Assembly: GCF_900105805.1 (NCBI RefSeq)
Contig: NZ_LT629788.1
Coordinates: 744,001 to 808,000, forward strand
Direction of reading: 5' to 3'
DNA: 64,000 nt
From: Pseudomonas moraviensis
GTDB lineage: Bacteria > Pseudomonadota > Gammaproteobacteria > Pseudomonadales > Pseudomonadaceae
In this document: positions 43,854-52,521 of the stretch, in pieces
Layout of the letters: each line of letters begins with the position of its first letter
Position numbering within the stretch: position 1 is the first letter of the stretch
The notes under the pieces: generated by a model
The model's database searches: none
Seen by the model: the letters and a program-made list of their open reading frames with translations, nothing else
Told to the model about the DNA's origin: nothing
Translations under genes and position numbers: made by a program

Positions 43854-44936
43854 GTGAAAAAAATACTGCACGTGGCAGAGACGATCAAAGGTGGCGTGGC
43901 GACGGTGATCCGCACGATTTCGGCATCGCCCGAAGACGACGCGGCGAATTATCAACTGGTCTATCTGGTCCCGGAGGATCAGGCCAAAGAACTGCACGGC
44001 ATCGCCCCGCAGCAGGTGCGCACCTTCCCGCGCAGTGGTCGTAACGTGACGTCGCTGCTGCGTTTCGCCTGGCGCCTGAGCCAGGTGCTGCTCAAGGAAA
44101 AACCCGACATCGTGCACCTGCACAGCACTTTTTCCGGGGTGATTGGCCGTTGTGTCTGCGTGCTGTTGCGGCCGTGGCGCAAGCCGAAAATCGTCTACTG
44201 CCCGCACGCGTTTTCGTTTCTGATGGAAAGCTCGCCGACCAAGCAGAAGATCTACGCGTGGATCGAACGGGTGCTGCAGAAAGTCACCGACGTGATCATC
44301 TGCGTCAGCCAGTACGAACTCGACAAAGCTGCGCGCTTCGGCATCGAGCGCAAGCGCATGAAGCTGATCTACAACGGCATTCACCACAAGGACGAGGCGC
44401 CGAAGCGTGCTGGCGCCGAGCCGATTCATCTGCTGTTTGTCGGACGCCTGGACTATCAGAAAGGCTTCGACGTGCTGCTCAAGGCCTACGCCAAGGTCAA
44501 TCGCAACGACCTGAAACTCACCGTGGTCGGCAGTGCGGTCAACGAGGATTCGGTGGAGTGCCCGCCGATGGATTCGGTCGAGTACCTGCCTTGGGTGACC
44601 CCGAGCGAAGTGCAGGCGCTGTATCAGAAGGCCGATGCGCTGATCGTGCCCAGTCGCTGGGAAGGCTTCGCCATGGTGCCGCTGGAAGGCATGGCCATGG
44701 GGCTGCCGGTGATTGCCAGCAACTGCACCTCGCTGCCGGAACTGGTCACCAATGAAGTGTCCGGCTACGTCTTTCCGTCCGGCGACCACCAGGCGCTGGC
44801 CGACGTGTTGACGATCATCCAGAAACCGCGCCTGCTCGACCTCGGCAACGAAGGCCGGAGCATTGTCCGCGAACGCTTCAGCGCCGCATTGATGATCCGC
44901 CAGACCTACGACCTGTATCACGCTCCCACTTATTAA
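43854..44936 (+). CDS. Glycosyltransferase family 4
   Basis: 360 residues from GTG 43854. GT-B fold: the N-terminal acceptor domain begins MKKILHVAETIKGGVATVI; the C-terminal donor domain has LLFVGRLDYQKGFDVLLKAY and the EX7E-type motif PSRWEGFAMVPLEGMAMGLPVIA. Retaining transferase acting on the cytoplasmic face. It is the only sugar transferase seen apart from the initiating WcaJ, so the repeat unit is probably very short. Donor not provable; UDP-galactose fits the nearby galE. Confidence 0.9.
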   Translation: MKKILHVAETIKGGVATVIRTISASPEDDAANYQLVYLVPEDQAKELHGIAPQQVRTFPRSGRNVTSLLRFAWRLSQVLLKEKPDIVHLHSTFSGVIGRCVCVLLRPWRKPKIVYCPHAFSFLMESSPTKQKIYAWIERVLQKVTDVIICVSQYELDKAARFGIERKRMKLIYNGIHHKDEAPKRAGAEPIHLLFVGRLDYQKGFDVLLKAYAKVNRNDLKLTVVGSAVNEDSVECPPMDSVEYLPWVTPSEVQALYQKADALIVPSRWEGFAMVPLEGMAMGLPVIASNCTSLPELVTNEVSGYVFPSGDHQALADVLTIIQKPRLLDLGNEGRSIVRERFSAALMIRQTYDLYHAPTY

Positions 44937-44951
44937 GTAGAACTCAAGCTT

Positions 44952-46064
44952 ATGAACGTAACGATTTTGCATGGCTACAGTGCGTCCAACTCCGGTGACG
45001 GTCTGCTTGTCGATCTGGCCATTGCTCTGGTGCAGCGTAACTTCGGTGACGACACCGCGATCAATGTCGTGGCGTCCGATCCCGAGTCGTTCAGCTACCT
45101 GCCGCACCCGCGTTTCGATGCGCCGGTGATGGCGGCCAAAGGCCTGGGCCGGGTCAAGCAAGCGGTGTTTCTCAATCAGTCCTACGCCGGGCTCGCCGAG
45201 CTGCTGAAGAAGACCGATCTGATCGTCGGTGTCGGCGGTGGTTACATGCGTTCGAAGAGCGCGTTCGAGCACATCAAGCTGAAGCTCGGCCACGCCAAGC
45301 AACTGGAAACGGCGATCCTCAGCAAGGTGCCGTCGGTGTACCTGCCGCAGAGCATTGGCCCGTTCCATGGCGAGAGCAACAAGATTGTTGAGCATTACGC
45401 CAGCGCCGATGCGGTGTTCGTGCGCGACAACCGCTCCTCGGCGATTTTCGACGCTTGCGAAAACGTCTATCGCGCGCCGGACCTAGCGGTGCAATCGCTG
45501 GCAGGCAAGATTCTTCAGCAACCGAAATTCACCCGCTGCGCCGCCTCGCCGACGACAGTGTGCGTGGTGCTGCGCAAGCCGCCGGAGTGGAGCAAAGAAA
45601 AGAAGGTCGCCTACGTGGCCAACCTGAAACTGCTGCTGCAGCGTCTGAAGAACAAAAGCAAAGTGGTCTGCGCCGTGCAAAGCGCGGTGCGTGGCAACGA
45701 TGACGGTGCGTTCTACCGCGAGCTGGGCATCAACGAAGACCTGCTCTCGCTGAAGGCAACCATCGCCAAATATCAACCGGACCTGGTGATCTCGGTGCGT
45801 CTGCACGGCGCCATCGAATCGCTGCTCTCCGGCGTGCCGGCGTACCACATCAGCTACGAGCGCAAAGGCTTTGGCGCCTATCAGGACATGGGCGTCGAGG
45901 ACTGGGTGATCAATGGCGGCGACATCAACGTCGATACCATCATCAACACCGTTTACGCACCGAATGCGCTGGCGGATTTCGGCAAGCGTCTGACCGACAC
46001 CTGCCGCGAGATCGAGGCGAAAACCGTGGCCATGGACGAGATCATCAAGGGTGTCGTTCGATGA
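44952..46064 (+). CDS. Polysaccharide pyruvyl transferase family protein (WcaK/AmsJ-like)
   Basis: 370 residues. N-terminus MNVTILHGYSASNSGDGLLVDLA is the family's GxxNxGD-type motif; VGVGGGYMRSK, VPSVYLPQSIGPF, DAVFVRDNRSS and VISVRLHGAIESLLSGVP follow in family order. Such enzymes place a pyruvate ketal from phosphoenolpyruvate on a sugar, giving the polymer negative charge. Between the GT4 gene and the flippase gene, whose ATG overlaps its stop. Confidence 0.88.
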   Translation: MNVTILHGYSASNSGDGLLVDLAIALVQRNFGDDTAINVVASDPESFSYLPHPRFDAPVMAAKGLGRVKQAVFLNQSYAGLAELLKKTDLIVGVGGGYMRSKSAFEHIKLKLGHAKQLETAILSKVPSVYLPQSIGPFHGESNKIVEHYASADAVFVRDNRSSAIFDACENVYRAPDLAVQSLAGKILQQPKFTRCAASPTTVCVVLRKPPEWSKEKKVAYVANLKLLLQRLKNKSKVVCAVQSAVRGNDDGAFYRELGINEDLLSLKATIAKYQPDLVISVRLHGAIESLLSGVPAYHISYERKGFGAYQDMGVEDWVINGGDINVDTIINTVYAPNALADFGKRLTDTCREIEAKTVAMDEIIKGVVR

Positions 46065-47293
46065 TATTTCGGCTGTTGCTTCGCGGCGGAGCGTTGGGCG
46101 CGAAGTTCTTGCTGGTGTTGGCCATCACCCATTACCTCGGTTACGAGGCACTGGGTTTTTACGGCGTGGTGGTCGCGGCGTCGCTGATCGCTTCGAAGTT
46201 CTACAGCGTCGGCTTCAGTTCCGAAATCAACCGTTTGATCAGCGTCGGCGGCAGTTCGCGGCGGGTGGTCGACAAAGTCCTGCTGCTGTACCTGGCAGTG
46301 GGGCTGTTGTTGTCGGTGCTGACCGTGCTGATCTATTCGCTGTTTCAGTCGGTGGAAGCAACCGCCACGTTGGTCCTTTGCGTGACCCTGGTGCTGCTCA
46401 CCGAGCACCTGTCGTTCGAAATCAATTCCTTTGTGTTCTCCGCACAGAAAGCCACCGCCGGTGCCTTGCTGTTCTTCATCAAGACCGGCCTTTGGGCCAT
46501 GTTGGCGGTCGGCGGCATGATGCTCGGCTGGGTCGCGGGCATCGCCAGCGTCTTGTGGCTGTGGGTCGCCGCCAACGTGCTGGTGATCATCGCCGGATAC
46601 CTGATCGTGGTGAACGTGCACAAGGGTCGCGAGGCAGCGGTGCTGGACACCGCGACGGTGTGGAAGGCCGGGTTGCCGTTCTATCTCGGCACCGGTCTGA
46701 TCGCCCTGAGTCAGTACGCCGAACGCTTTCTGATCATCGATCTGGAACCCTACGCCAGCCTCGGAAAATATGTCTACGCGTGGTCGGCGGCCAACACGTT
46801 GCAGGCGTTGTCGTATGCAGTAGTGGCGGTGGTCGGCATCCCGGTGCTGGCCAAGCGTTTTCAGGCGGATCAGCAGGCGTTCACGGTCAGGCAACTGTTC
46901 GTGAATAAATGGGTCATGCGCTCGCTGGTGGTCTCCGCGGTTGTGGCCGTGGCGATCTATGTGTTTTTCAACCTGGTGCTCGATTACGTCGCCAGCAGCG
47001 TGCCGCGTCCGGATAACGCTCTCCTCGCGGTGCTGATTTTTTCCTTCGCCTTGCGTGCAATCGGCGACATCGTCTGGGGCGGTTTGATTGCCTCGAAGAA
47101 CAGTCGGGTGTCGCTGGCCAGCGCGGCCCTCTGTCTGCTGATTTCGGTGCCGGTCAGTTACATGCTGATCAAGCATTACTCAATCTATGGCGCGGCGTGG
47201 GGCAACGTCTTTGCCATCGTCGTGCAGCTTGCTGTGATTGCAGTGTTGACCCGTGTCACCGGCGCGAAAAAGGCTGCGCTGTCATGGGCCTGA
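46061..47293 (+). CDS. wzx: Polysaccharide repeat-unit flippase (Wzx-like)
   Basis: 410 residues, about twelve hydrophobic segments spread along the whole length (FRLLLRGGALGAKFLLVLAI at the start). The N-terminal part has the MOP/PST-type YLGYEALGFYGVVVAASLIA helix. It should flip the lipid-linked repeat unit to the periplasm. ATG overlaps the upstream stop by ATGA and its own end overlaps the next gene, so translation is coupled. Confidence 0.82.
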   Translation: MIFRLLLRGGALGAKFLLVLAITHYLGYEALGFYGVVVAASLIASKFYSVGFSSEINRLISVGGSSRRVVDKVLLLYLAVGLLLSVLTVLIYSLFQSVEATATLVLCVTLVLLTEHLSFEINSFVFSAQKATAGALLFFIKTGLWAMLAVGGMMLGWVAGIASVLWLWVAANVLVIIAGYLIVVNVHKGREAAVLDTATVWKAGLPFYLGTGLIALSQYAERFLIIDLEPYASLGKYVYAWSAANTLQALSYAVVAVVGIPVLAKRFQADQQAFTVRQLFVNKWVMRSLVVSAVVAVAIYVFFNLVLDYVASSVPRPDNALLAVLIFSFALRAIGDIVWGGLIASKNSRVSLASAALCLLISVPVSYMLIKHYSIYGAAWGNVFAIVVQLAVIAVLTRVTGAKKAALSWA

Positions 47294-48387
47294 AACTGCC
47301 GCGCATCGAATTTCGCGGGCGCAAATTCGATTCGTCGATTTCCTTCCTGATTCTGTTCACCGGGCTGTTCCTGTCAGTGGCGATGCCGCTGCTGGTGCCA
47401 CGCGACCCGGGGCCGGATGCGATGACCTTGTGGTCGTCCTATGCGCGCGCGGACAACTGCAATTTCTGGAACCCGTTCTCGCCGGATCGTTCGTCCTACG
47501 AGTGTTCGGCGTTCCTGCTGCGGCCCACCGGGATCAACCTGACCAATGCCTGGGCCTACGGCATGTTCTGCAATTTCTTCCTCACCGCAATTCCGGTGGT
47601 GGTGTTCCGGCGCATGCCGCTGACCATCTTCGGCACCCTGTGTCTGTGGGGCATCGTGCGTTCGTTTTTCCTCGAGAACCTGACCAAGGAAATCATCGTC
47701 TCGGTGGCGGTGTTGAGCATTCTGCTCAGCGCATTGACGCGCAAGTATCGCGGCGGGTTTTTTCTCTCGGCGGTGATTTATGGCGTGCTGATCCGGCCGT
47801 ACTGGATTCTGTTTTCGCTGTCGTGGGTCGGCGTCTGTGTGATGAAAAAGTACGTGTCGCGCTTCACCTTCTTTCTGATGCTGTTCCTGTTTTATCTGGC
47901 GGTGGCCATGGCCATTCAGCTGGCGCTGGGCTTTCCCGTGTCGTCGATTCGCGCGAGCAACAACGAACTGCGCACGGCAGGCGAGGAGGGTTCGAAGTCG
48001 CTGATCGTCTCGTGGCTCAGCGGCAGCGACTTCGTCTCCCAGGCGCTGGACTCGATGATCATTTTCTTCCGCCTGTCGTTCCCTGTGGAGCTGATTCTGC
48101 TGTCCGGGCCGGGGCAGGTGATCTTCGTCGCGCTGATGATCATGACCGCGCTGCTGCTGTTCAAAGTCATCACGTCGACCGACTACAAGGGCGCGCCGAT
48201 CCAGACCAAACCCAAGGAGCTGATCGCGATTCCGCTGGCATTCCTGTTGGTGCAAGGCTTGTTCGAGCCGGACTTCGGCTCCTTCGCCCGACATTTCTCG
48301 ATGGTCGTGCCGGTATTGTTCGTCGGCCTGGGATTGATGCTGCGCGCGAACAAACCGGCGCAGGTCGAATCACGCATTCTCACTTAA
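47284..48387 (+). CDS. wzy: Multi-spanning membrane protein, probable polysaccharide polymerase (Wzy-like)
   Basis: 367 residues from ATG 47284, overlapping the flippase by 10 bp; the longer frame from 47197 is a shadow. About nine to ten hydrophobic helices (for example ISFLILFTGLFLSVAMPLLV and MLFLFYLAVAMAIQLALGF) with a Cys-containing periplasmic loop (CNFWNPFSPDRSSYECSAF). Wzy proteins share little sequence, so the call rests on topology and on being the one membrane gene next to the flippase not otherwise explained. Confidence 0.65.
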   Translation: MGLKLPRIEFRGRKFDSSISFLILFTGLFLSVAMPLLVPRDPGPDAMTLWSSYARADNCNFWNPFSPDRSSYECSAFLLRPTGINLTNAWAYGMFCNFFLTAIPVVVFRRMPLTIFGTLCLWGIVRSFFLENLTKEIIVSVAVLSILLSALTRKYRGGFFLSAVIYGVLIRPYWILFSLSWVGVCVMKKYVSRFTFFLMLFLFYLAVAMAIQLALGFPVSSIRASNNELRTAGEEGSKSLIVSWLSGSDFVSQALDSMIIFFRLSFPVELILLSGPGQVIFVALMIMTALLLFKVITSTDYKGAPIQTKPKELIAIPLAFLLVQGLFEPDFGSFARHFSMVVPVLFVGLGLMLRANKPAQVESRILT

Positions 48388-48399
48388 GGCAGGTGCTCT

Positions 48400-49449
48400 A
48401 TGTCGAGCAAGAAAAAATCCCTGGAGATCGAAACCCTGCGCGGCCTGGCGTGCTTGCTGCTGGTGCTCTATCACGTCATCGGTCCGTTGGGCGGCGGCTT
48501 GAAGATCGACATCGGCTCGCCGTTCCGGGTCATCGCCGACTCGATGGTGTACGTGCGCATGCCGCTGTTCACCTTTATCTCCGGCTACATCTATGCGATC
48601 TACAAGATTCGCGGCAATGACTTTTCCGCGTTCTTTAGCGGCAAGGTGCGTCGGTTGATCGTGCCACTGCTGTGCGTCGGCGTGCCGTTTTCGGTGCTGC
48701 AAGCGGTGGGGCCGGGGGTGAACAAGGACGTCGGCGTGATCGATGCGCTGTTGTCGTTCTGGGTGCCGATCAACCACTTCTGGTTCCTGCAGGCGGTGTT
48801 CATCATTTTCATCTTCGTCGGCTTGCTGGAATGGCGCGGCCTGCTGCGTTCAGCGACGCGGTTGTATGGATTGTTTGCGTTTGCGGCGGTGTTGTTCCTG
48901 CTGCCGCCGTTGCCGCTGGATGCGTTCGGCATCAACGGTGCGATATACCTGCTACCGTTTTTCGTCGCGGGGATGATTGGCCAGGAAAATGTCGATGTTT
49001 TGAAGCAGCGCTTCAAGGTGCTCGGGCCGCTGCTGTTTGTGCTGATTTCGCTCACGTTGCTGTATGTCGCGGCGATCGATCGTGAGCTGATTGTCGATCG
49101 TCGCAGTGTGATCGGTCTGACGGTGGGGTGTGTGTCTTGCATCGCCTTGCTGTCCAGTGACATGCGCTCGAAAGCGCTGACCTGGCTGGGCGGATATTCC
49201 TATGCGATTTTCCTGTTTCATGTGCTGTTCGCGGCGACCTCGCGGTTTGTGCTGGGACGCATGGGCGTGAAAGATGAAAGCTTGCTGGTGCTCGGTGGTT
49301 TGAGCAGCGGTTTGCTCGGGCCGGTGTTGTTGGCGATGGTGTTCAGTCGGTTCAACTTCACCTCGGTGTTGTTCCTTGGCGAGCGCGCGGCGAAGAAGAA
49401 ACCGTTGGTGCCCGTCACCCCCGTGGTACACACGCAATCATCCCTGTAG
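48400..49449 (+). CDS. Membrane acyltransferase, family 3
   Basis: 349 residues, ten or so membrane helices. The N-terminal motif IETLRGLACLLLVLYHVIGP carries the R and catalytic H typical of acyltransferase_3 proteins. These transfer acetyl or succinyl groups across the inner membrane onto sugars. Here it should decorate the polymer. The TAG stop lies inside a large inverted repeat. Confidence 0.9.
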   Translation: MSSKKKSLEIETLRGLACLLLVLYHVIGPLGGGLKIDIGSPFRVIADSMVYVRMPLFTFISGYIYAIYKIRGNDFSAFFSGKVRRLIVPLLCVGVPFSVLQAVGPGVNKDVGVIDALLSFWVPINHFWFLQAVFIIFIFVGLLEWRGLLRSATRLYGLFAFAAVLFLLPPLPLDAFGINGAIYLLPFFVAGMIGQENVDVLKQRFKVLGPLLFVLISLTLLYVAAIDRELIVDRRSVIGLTVGCVSCIALLSSDMRSKALTWLGGYSYAIFLFHVLFAATSRFVLGRMGVKDESLLVLGGLSSGLLGPVLLAMVFSRFNFTSVLFLGERAAKKKPLVPVTPVVHTQSSL

Positions 49450-49548
49450 GAGCTGACGAGTGAAACGAGGCTGCGATCTTTTGATCTTTTGTCGTGGCTT
49501 GCGAAGATCAAAAGATCGCAGCCTCGTTGCACTCGTCAGCTCCTACAG
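49444..49548. repeat. Large inverted repeat, copy A (TGTAGGAGCTGACGAGTG class)
   Basis: Arms of about 42 bp: GTAGGAGCTGACGAGTGAAA...CTGCGATCTTTTGATCTT and its inverse ending CAGCTCCTACAG, spaced by about 15 bp. The acyltransferase stop is within the first arm. Confidence 0.9.
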
Positions 49549-49572
49549 TGGATCCGTGCAAGTCACACATCC

Positions 49573-49599
49573 TTGTGGGAGCGAGCCTGCTCGCGAAAG
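49573..49599. repeat. Single REP unit
   Basis: TTGTGGGAGCGAGCCTGCTCGCGAAAG without an inverted partner within 60 bp, just ahead of the SGNH gene. Confidence 0.8.
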
Positions 49600-49626
49600 G
49601 GCCATCCCGGACAAAGGAAATATTGA

Positions 49627-50757
49627 ATGATGCCAGTAGACGCCCCTCAACCAGTCGCCACCTCGGCCATCACGGTAGAGGATGCCAGCGAACGTTTTGC
49701 GCAATGGCGCGAGGGCAAGGCCGGCAAGGTGTTGTCCGTTTCGGTGATCGGCGACAGCTACACCGCCGGGCAGGATTTTTACCTGAACAAACTGGTGCAA
49801 CGAGTGGCTGCCGAGGTGGGTTTCGCCGGCCCCGGTTACGTCGGGTTCAATCACGGCGCGGCGCTGGGCGGCACGCATTTCAAATACACCCGCAGCAGCG
49901 ACAAATACTTCGGTGGCGACTGGAAGGTTTCCGAGCTGGGCCAGGCCAGCCCGGACAGTCGCACGATCAGCGGCAAACCTGGCGCCTGGTTGCAGGTGGA
50001 TGCCAACCCTTCGCCGCGCATCGATACCGCGGTGACTCAGGCGAAACTGTTGTATCTGGGTAACGGCGGATCCGACGAACTGCGCTATCGCTGGTCGCCC
50101 ACGCAAGACTGGCAACCGTTGCAGCTCGCAGGCTCGGGCGTTCAGGAAGTCGCGCTACCCGGTGCTCCATCAGCCGCAGACTGGTCATTCAAGCTGGAAG
50201 TGGTGAAAGGCGCGCCGACGCTGTTCGGCCTGTGGCTGGGCAACGAGCAGAAGGGTGTGCGGGTGTCGAAACTGGCGGCGTCAGGTGCGGCATCGGCCGA
50301 TTTCTATCACGCCGATCCGCAGTGGCAGACGCAATGGAAAGCCGTGGTGTCGAAGATTCCGGCCGACGTTTACCTGATCATGCTCGGCGGCAACGATCAG
50401 GGTTTTGGCGTCAAGCCTGCGCAGTATCTGCAGAACGTTCAGGGCCTGGTGAGCATGCTGCGCGAGATCCAGCCAGCGGCGAGCATCAACCTGATCATGC
50501 GCCAGGACACCACGCGTTCCAGCGCTTACCCGATGTCGGCCTATGCGCAGGTGCTCGAGCCTTGGGCGCGTGAACAGCATCTCGGATTCGCCAACCTGCA
50601 ATGCGCATTCGGCCCCGACGTCAAACGCTACGCCAGCGCGATGATCGGCCCGGACAGGATTCATCCATTGCCGGCCACGGGCGGGAAGGTGATTGCCGAT
50701 TATTTTTATGGCTGGATCATGGGCGCCAACGACCGTTGCGACAAAACCCCGTTGTAG
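49627..50757 (+). CDS. SGNH/GDSL-fold esterase or acyltransferase
   Basis: 376 residues. Block I VSVIGDSYTAG with nucleophile Ser44, block III MLGGNDQGFG near residue 255, block V DRIH with Asp343 and His346. Between blocks I and III lies an inserted beta-rich region (about residues 110-200), as in SGNH proteins acting on carbohydrates. No signal peptide or membrane helix: the ATG has AAAGGAAA upstream and the region before it is REP sequence, so no longer start exists. It may act in the cytoplasm on the lipid-linked unit, or reach the periplasm another way. Confidence 0.85.
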   Translation: MMPVDAPQPVATSAITVEDASERFAQWREGKAGKVLSVSVIGDSYTAGQDFYLNKLVQRVAAEVGFAGPGYVGFNHGAALGGTHFKYTRSSDKYFGGDWKVSELGQASPDSRTISGKPGAWLQVDANPSPRIDTAVTQAKLLYLGNGGSDELRYRWSPTQDWQPLQLAGSGVQEVALPGAPSAADWSFKLEVVKGAPTLFGLWLGNEQKGVRVSKLAASGAASADFYHADPQWQTQWKAVVSKIPADVYLIMLGGNDQGFGVKPAQYLQNVQGLVSMLREIQPAASINLIMRQDTTRSSAYPMSAYAQVLEPWAREQHLGFANLQCAFGPDVKRYASAMIGPDRIHPLPATGGKVIADYFYGWIMGANDRCDKTPL

Positions 50758-50850
50758 GAGCTGACGAGTGAAACGAGGCTGCGATCTCTTGATCTTGGTG
50801 TTCATTGCGTCCGAAAAGATCGCAGCCTCGTTTCACTCGTCAGCTCCTAC
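50753..50850. repeat. Large inverted repeat, copy B (TGTAGGAGCTGACGAGTG class)
   Basis: Same element as at 49444: GTAGGAGCTGACGAGTGAAA to CTGCGATCTCTTGATCTT, then the inverse to CAGCTCCTAC. Again the stop codon (TAG, of the SGNH gene) lies inside the first arm. It also separates the convergent genes. Confidence 0.9.
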
Positions 50851-50857
50851 GGGTTCC

Positions 50858-51268
50858 TCAGGCCGACGCGAAGTTGTCGACTTGTTCGAGTAATTCCGCG
50901 AGCTTCTGCGGCATCAACCGTGCATCACAACGGGTTTCGACGTTGATGATGATCGCCGGGTCGTTGCAGCAGATGCGCACACGAAAGCGCCAGTCGCTGA
51001 AAATCACTTTCAGGCCATCGCGGTCGTCCATCTCCAGCGCTTGTCCACCGTACAGCGCCTTCAGGTACGCCAGCAGCGGATAGGGATCGCGCATCGGCCG
51101 GCGAATATCGCCGGACGCAGGAAACACGCCGATCCGCTCCACCAGCAGAATCGTGCCCAGCCAGGTTTCGTTGGCGCTGGGCAGCGGTTGATGGCGCGAC
51201 AACCAGCTCATCACCCCGAGGTTGCCCACCTCACGTTCAATCTCTGTCGAATGTTGTGCAATGTTCAT
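50858..51268 (-). CDS. Stand-alone phosphohexomutase C-terminal domain (PMM/PGM domain IV-like)
   Basis: 136 residues. From about residue 48 it lines up with the end of CpsG-type phosphomannomutase: FPASGDI (CpsG FP-SGEIN), then DGLKVIFSDWRF (DG-S-TFADWRF), INVETRCDARLM (LNVESRGDVPLM) and a closing helix. The phosphate-binding loop, RTSNTEP in active enzymes, is RICCNDP here, and domains I-III with the phosphoserine are missing. It cannot be a mutase alone. It starts 33 bp after galU on the same strand, so it is cotranscribed; perhaps it modulates sugar-nucleotide supply. Confidence 0.72.
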   Translation of the reverse strand: MNIAQHSTEIEREVGNLGVMSWLSRHQPLPSANETWLGTILLVERIGVFPASGDIRRPMRDPYPLLAYLKALYGGQALEMDDRDGLKVIFSDWRFRVRICCNDPAIIINVETRCDARLMPQKLAELLEQVDNFASA

Positions 51269-51301
51269 GGTTGCCTGCCTGTGGGGAAGTGGAAAGCCGT
51301 C

Positions 51302-52135
51302 TCAGCGGCCCTTGAGGTACACGTTGTCGTAGCAGAAGTTGGTCGCCTGCAGATAACCCTCGGCGTCGCCGCAATCGAAGCGCAGGCCTTTGAATTTGTA
51401 CGCCAGCACGCAGCCGTTCTGCGCCTGTTTCATCAAGGCGTCGGTGATCTGGATTTCGCCGCCCTTGCCCGGTTCGGTGTCGGCGATCAGGTCGAAGATA
51501 TCCGGCGTAAGGATGTAGCGACCAATGATCGCCAGGTTCGACGGCGCATCCTGCGGCGCCGGTTTTTCCACCATGTTGTTGACCCGGTAGATGCCGTCGG
51601 AAATCAGCTCGCCGGCGATCACCCCGTACTTGTGAGTCTGATCGGCCGGGACTTCCTGGATGGCGACGATCGAGCAGCGGAATTTCTTGTACAGCTGGAT
51701 CATCTGCGACAGCACGCCGTCGCCTTCGAGGTTCAGGCACAGGTCGTCGGCCAGTACCACGGCAAACGGCTCGTCGCCGATCAACGGACGGCCGCTGAGA
51801 ATCGCGTGACCCAGACCTTTCATTTCCACCTGACGGGTGTAAGAGAAGGTGCAGGTGTCGATCAGCTCACGGGTGCCGGCCAGGAATTTCTCTTTCTCCG
51901 TGCCGCGAATCTGGTGCTCGAGTTCGTAGCTGATGTCGAAGTGGTCTTCCAGCGCGCGTTTGCCCCGGCCGGTGACGATGGCCATGTGTTGCAGACCGGC
52001 GTCCCGTGCTTCTTCAACGGCGTATTCGATCAACGGCTTGTTGACGATCGGCAGCATCTCTTTCGGCATGGCTTTGGTTGCCGGCAAGAAACGTGTGCCA
52101 TAGCCGGCAGCGGGGAACAAACATTTACGAATCAT
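51302..52135 (-). CDS. galU: UTP-glucose-1-phosphate uridylyltransferase
   Basis: 277 residues from ATG 52135 (MIRKCLFPAAGYGTRFLPAT), which has AGGA upstream; the longer frame to 52180 lacks support. Nucleotidyltransferase motifs: PAAGYGTRFLPATKAMPKEM for UTP, VVLADDLCL for metal, and the VEKPAPQDAPSNLAIIGRYI segment for glucose-1-phosphate. It makes UDP-glucose, the donor used by WcaJ-type enzymes and the substrate of GalE. Divergent from galE. Confidence 0.97.
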   Translation of the reverse strand: MIRKCLFPAAGYGTRFLPATKAMPKEMLPIVNKPLIEYAVEEARDAGLQHMAIVTGRGKRALEDHFDISYELEHQIRGTEKEKFLAGTRELIDTCTFSYTRQVEMKGLGHAILSGRPLIGDEPFAVVLADDLCLNLEGDGVLSQMIQLYKKFRCSIVAIQEVPADQTHKYGVIAGELISDGIYRVNNMVEKPAPQDAPSNLAIIGRYILTPDIFDLIADTEPGKGGEIQITDALMKQAQNGCVLAYKFKGLRFDCGDAEGYLQATNFCYDNVYLKGR

Positions 52136-52521
52136 AAAAGTATCCTGGACAGTCATGGAACACAGGCGACGGTTGCGCACCAGAGAGTGGCGGCAAGTTT
52201 CAATGATTATTGAAGGCTTACTTTAATACCCGAGTCAGGCTGTGGGTGGCAATTAGTTGCGCCGTTAAAAGGCGTTAATGTTATGAGATGTCGACTACTG
52301 TGTTTTAAGTTATTTTTAGTCGGTATCCGTTGATAGTGATAAGTGCACGGGGAGTGCTAATAAGTATCCGCAGATAGTTTGACCGGCGAAAATATTTATT
52401 GCCAGTGGTTGAACTAAATTTGTTTGAGGTTGTTGTCGCCTTGTTTGTGTGAATTGCCCCGCATATCCACCAGGTAAGGCTTGACACGCTACCGGGTATT
52501 TATTCAATGACGGATCGCGCT
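52136..52521. promoter_or_regulatory. AT-rich divergent region between galU and galE
   Basis: About 385 bp with no gene, clearly richer in A/T than its surroundings (for example around 52200-52330 and 52380-52400). It must hold the promoters of both genes; no single promoter stands out. Confidence 0.45.

Noticed and set aside
47197..47283. Cysteine-rich extension of the Wzy-like protein
   Set aside because: It is the out-of-frame end of the flippase gene; ATG 47284 gives a normal membrane-protein start.
50858..51268. Pseudogene of a full phosphomannomutase
   Set aside because: Not called a pseudogene because the frame is intact, has a start and stop of its own, and no remnants of domains I-III are seen in the surrounding 400 bp.
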